Assembly: GCA_947650365.1 (NCBI GenBank)
Contig: CANTAL010000141.1
Coordinates: 434,001 to 498,000, forward strand
Origin: Chamaelirium japonicum
Taxonomy: Eukaryota > Streptophyta > Magnoliopsida > Liliales > Melanthiaceae
Length of the DNA stretch: 64,000 nucleotides
Reading direction: 5' to 3'
How positions within the stretch are numbered: the first letter of the stretch is position 1; each line of letters opens with the position of its first letter. The notes beneath the pieces were generated by a model. It saw nothing but the letters and a program-made list of their open reading frames with translations. It did no database searches and had not been told where the DNA came from. Below are positions 62,901 to 64,000 of the stretch, in pieces. The translations under genes and the position numbers were made by a program.

Positions 62901-64000
62901 AATTAGAATGGATCGTGCGAATGAATTAGAATGGATCGTACGAATGAATTAGAATGGATCGTTTGTAATTCATTCGTACGATCTATTCTAATTCATTCAT
63001 ACGATCCATTCTAATTCATTCGTACGATCTATTCTATTTTATTCATACGATCCATTCTAATTCGTTTGTACGATCCTTTCTAATTCCTTCGTACGATCCA
63101 TTCTATTTCATTCGTATGACCCATTCAAATTCATAAGTACGATCCATTCTAATTCATTCCAACGATCCATTCTAATTCATTCGTACGATTCATTCTAATT
63201 CATTCGCACGATCCATTCTAATTCATTCATACGATCCAATCTAATTCATTCGTATGATCCATTCTAATTCATTCGCATGAATGTATTAGAATGGATCATA
63301 TGAGTGAATTAGAATGGATACAAAGGAATTAGAATGGATCGTACGAAGGAATTAGAATGGAGAATGAATCGTGCGAATGAATTAGAATGGATCGTGCGAT
63401 AAGAATGGATCGTACGAATGAAATAGAATAGATCGTACGGATAAATGAATTTGGATCTTGCTAATGAATTAGAATGGATCGTACGAATGAATTAGAATGG
63501 ATCGTACTAATGAATTAGAATAGATTGTGCGAATGAATTAGAATGGATCGTACGAATGAATTAGAAAGGATATATTCGTGCGAATGAATTAGAATAGATC
63601 GTATGAATGAATTAGATTGGATCGTATTAATGAATTAGAATGGATCGTGCGAATGAATTAGAATGGATCGTACGAATGAATTAGAATAGATAGATTCGTG
63701 CGAATGAATTTGAATGGATCGTACGAAGGAATTAGAATGGATCGTACGAAGGAATTAGAATAGATCATACGAAGAAATTAGAATGGATCGTACGAATGAA
63801 TTAGAATGGATCGTATGAATGAATTAGAATGGATCGTGCGAATGAATTAAAATATATCGTATGAATGAAATAGAATGGATCGTATGAATTAGAATGGATC
63901 GTACGAATGAAATAGAATGGATCGTACGAATGAATTAGAATAGATTGTGCGAATGGATTAGAATGGATCATACGATTGAGTAAGAATGGATTGTACGAAT

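Larger units (their letters stand above)
39823..64000. repeat. 23-bp satellite array, right part with many inversions
   Basis: Same satellite family, running past the window end. Approximate block ends (F = core on plus strand, R = reverse): F 39895, R 41275, F 41730, R 42150, F 44755, R 45205, F 45375, R 45450, F 46560, R 46860, F 47240, R 48145, F 48925, R 49070, F 51570, R 52765, F 53280, R 53455, F 54190, R 54270, F 54665, R 54942, F 56415, R 56740, F 57620, R 59220, F 59970, R 62705, F 62965, R 63285, F 64000. Related higher-order blocks include 43260-44760 with 50030-51570, and 57250-59220 with 12650-13900. No gene is seen. Confidence 0.97.

Noticed and set aside
39823..64000. Telomeric or centromeric identity of the satellite
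   Set aside because: The monomer is not a telomere repeat, and a 23-bp period gives no evidence for centromere function. CENH3 ChIP would be needed to say more.

Overview
This window looks like plant nuclear heterochromatin: a flowering-plant satellite/minisatellite domain invaded by Ty3/gypsy LTR retrotransposons. About 49.6 kb of the 64 kb is one AT-rich tandem repeat family. Its basic monomer is 23 bp (core AATTAGAATGGATCGTACG), with a common 28-bp variant carrying 5 extra bases before the CGTGC/CGTAC end. I see no host single-copy gene, tRNA, rRNA or bacterial feature. The plant assignment rests on the retrotransposon lineage; the species cannot be named from this sequence. || Layout: satellite 1-4033; a solo LTR in reverse orientation at 4034-5289, flanked by GATCC target-site duplications; satellite 5290-26647; a complete 13,175-bp retrotransposon at 26648-39822, flanked by GATCG target-site duplications; satellite 39823-64000. 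The satellite is not a uniform head-to-tail array. It changes strand about 60 times and is built from longer multi-monomer blocks copied in both orientations, so many junction signatures recur. || The complete element belongs to the Tat lineage of plant Ty3/gypsy elements. Its order is 5' LTR - PBS - gag - nucleocapsid/protease - RT - degenerate gypsy RNase H - archaeal-type RNase H - integrase (no chromodomain) - 78-bp tandem repeats - antisense gene - PPT - 3' LTR. The sense polyprotein lies in one continuous frame (28028-33988), broken by three stops: TGA 29375, TAG 30527 and TGA 31163. The TAG lies between protease and RT and is followed by CAA TTA, the classic plant readthrough context, so it may be programmed. 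The two TGA stops fall inside the gag and RT coding sequence and look like decay. || On the minus strand between integrase and the 3' LTR is a long antisense gene (about 37817-34880). It has its own TATA box, a 79-bp GT-AG intron joining exons in phase 0, a Pro/Ala-rich middle and a C-terminal coiled coil ending in a basic patch. Two single-base indels of opposite sign break its frame. The two LTRs differ at about 14 positions plus six 22-bp repeat units and one base (counted by eye), so the insertion is young. Homologous satellite blocks elsewhere in the window preserve the empty form of both insertion sites.
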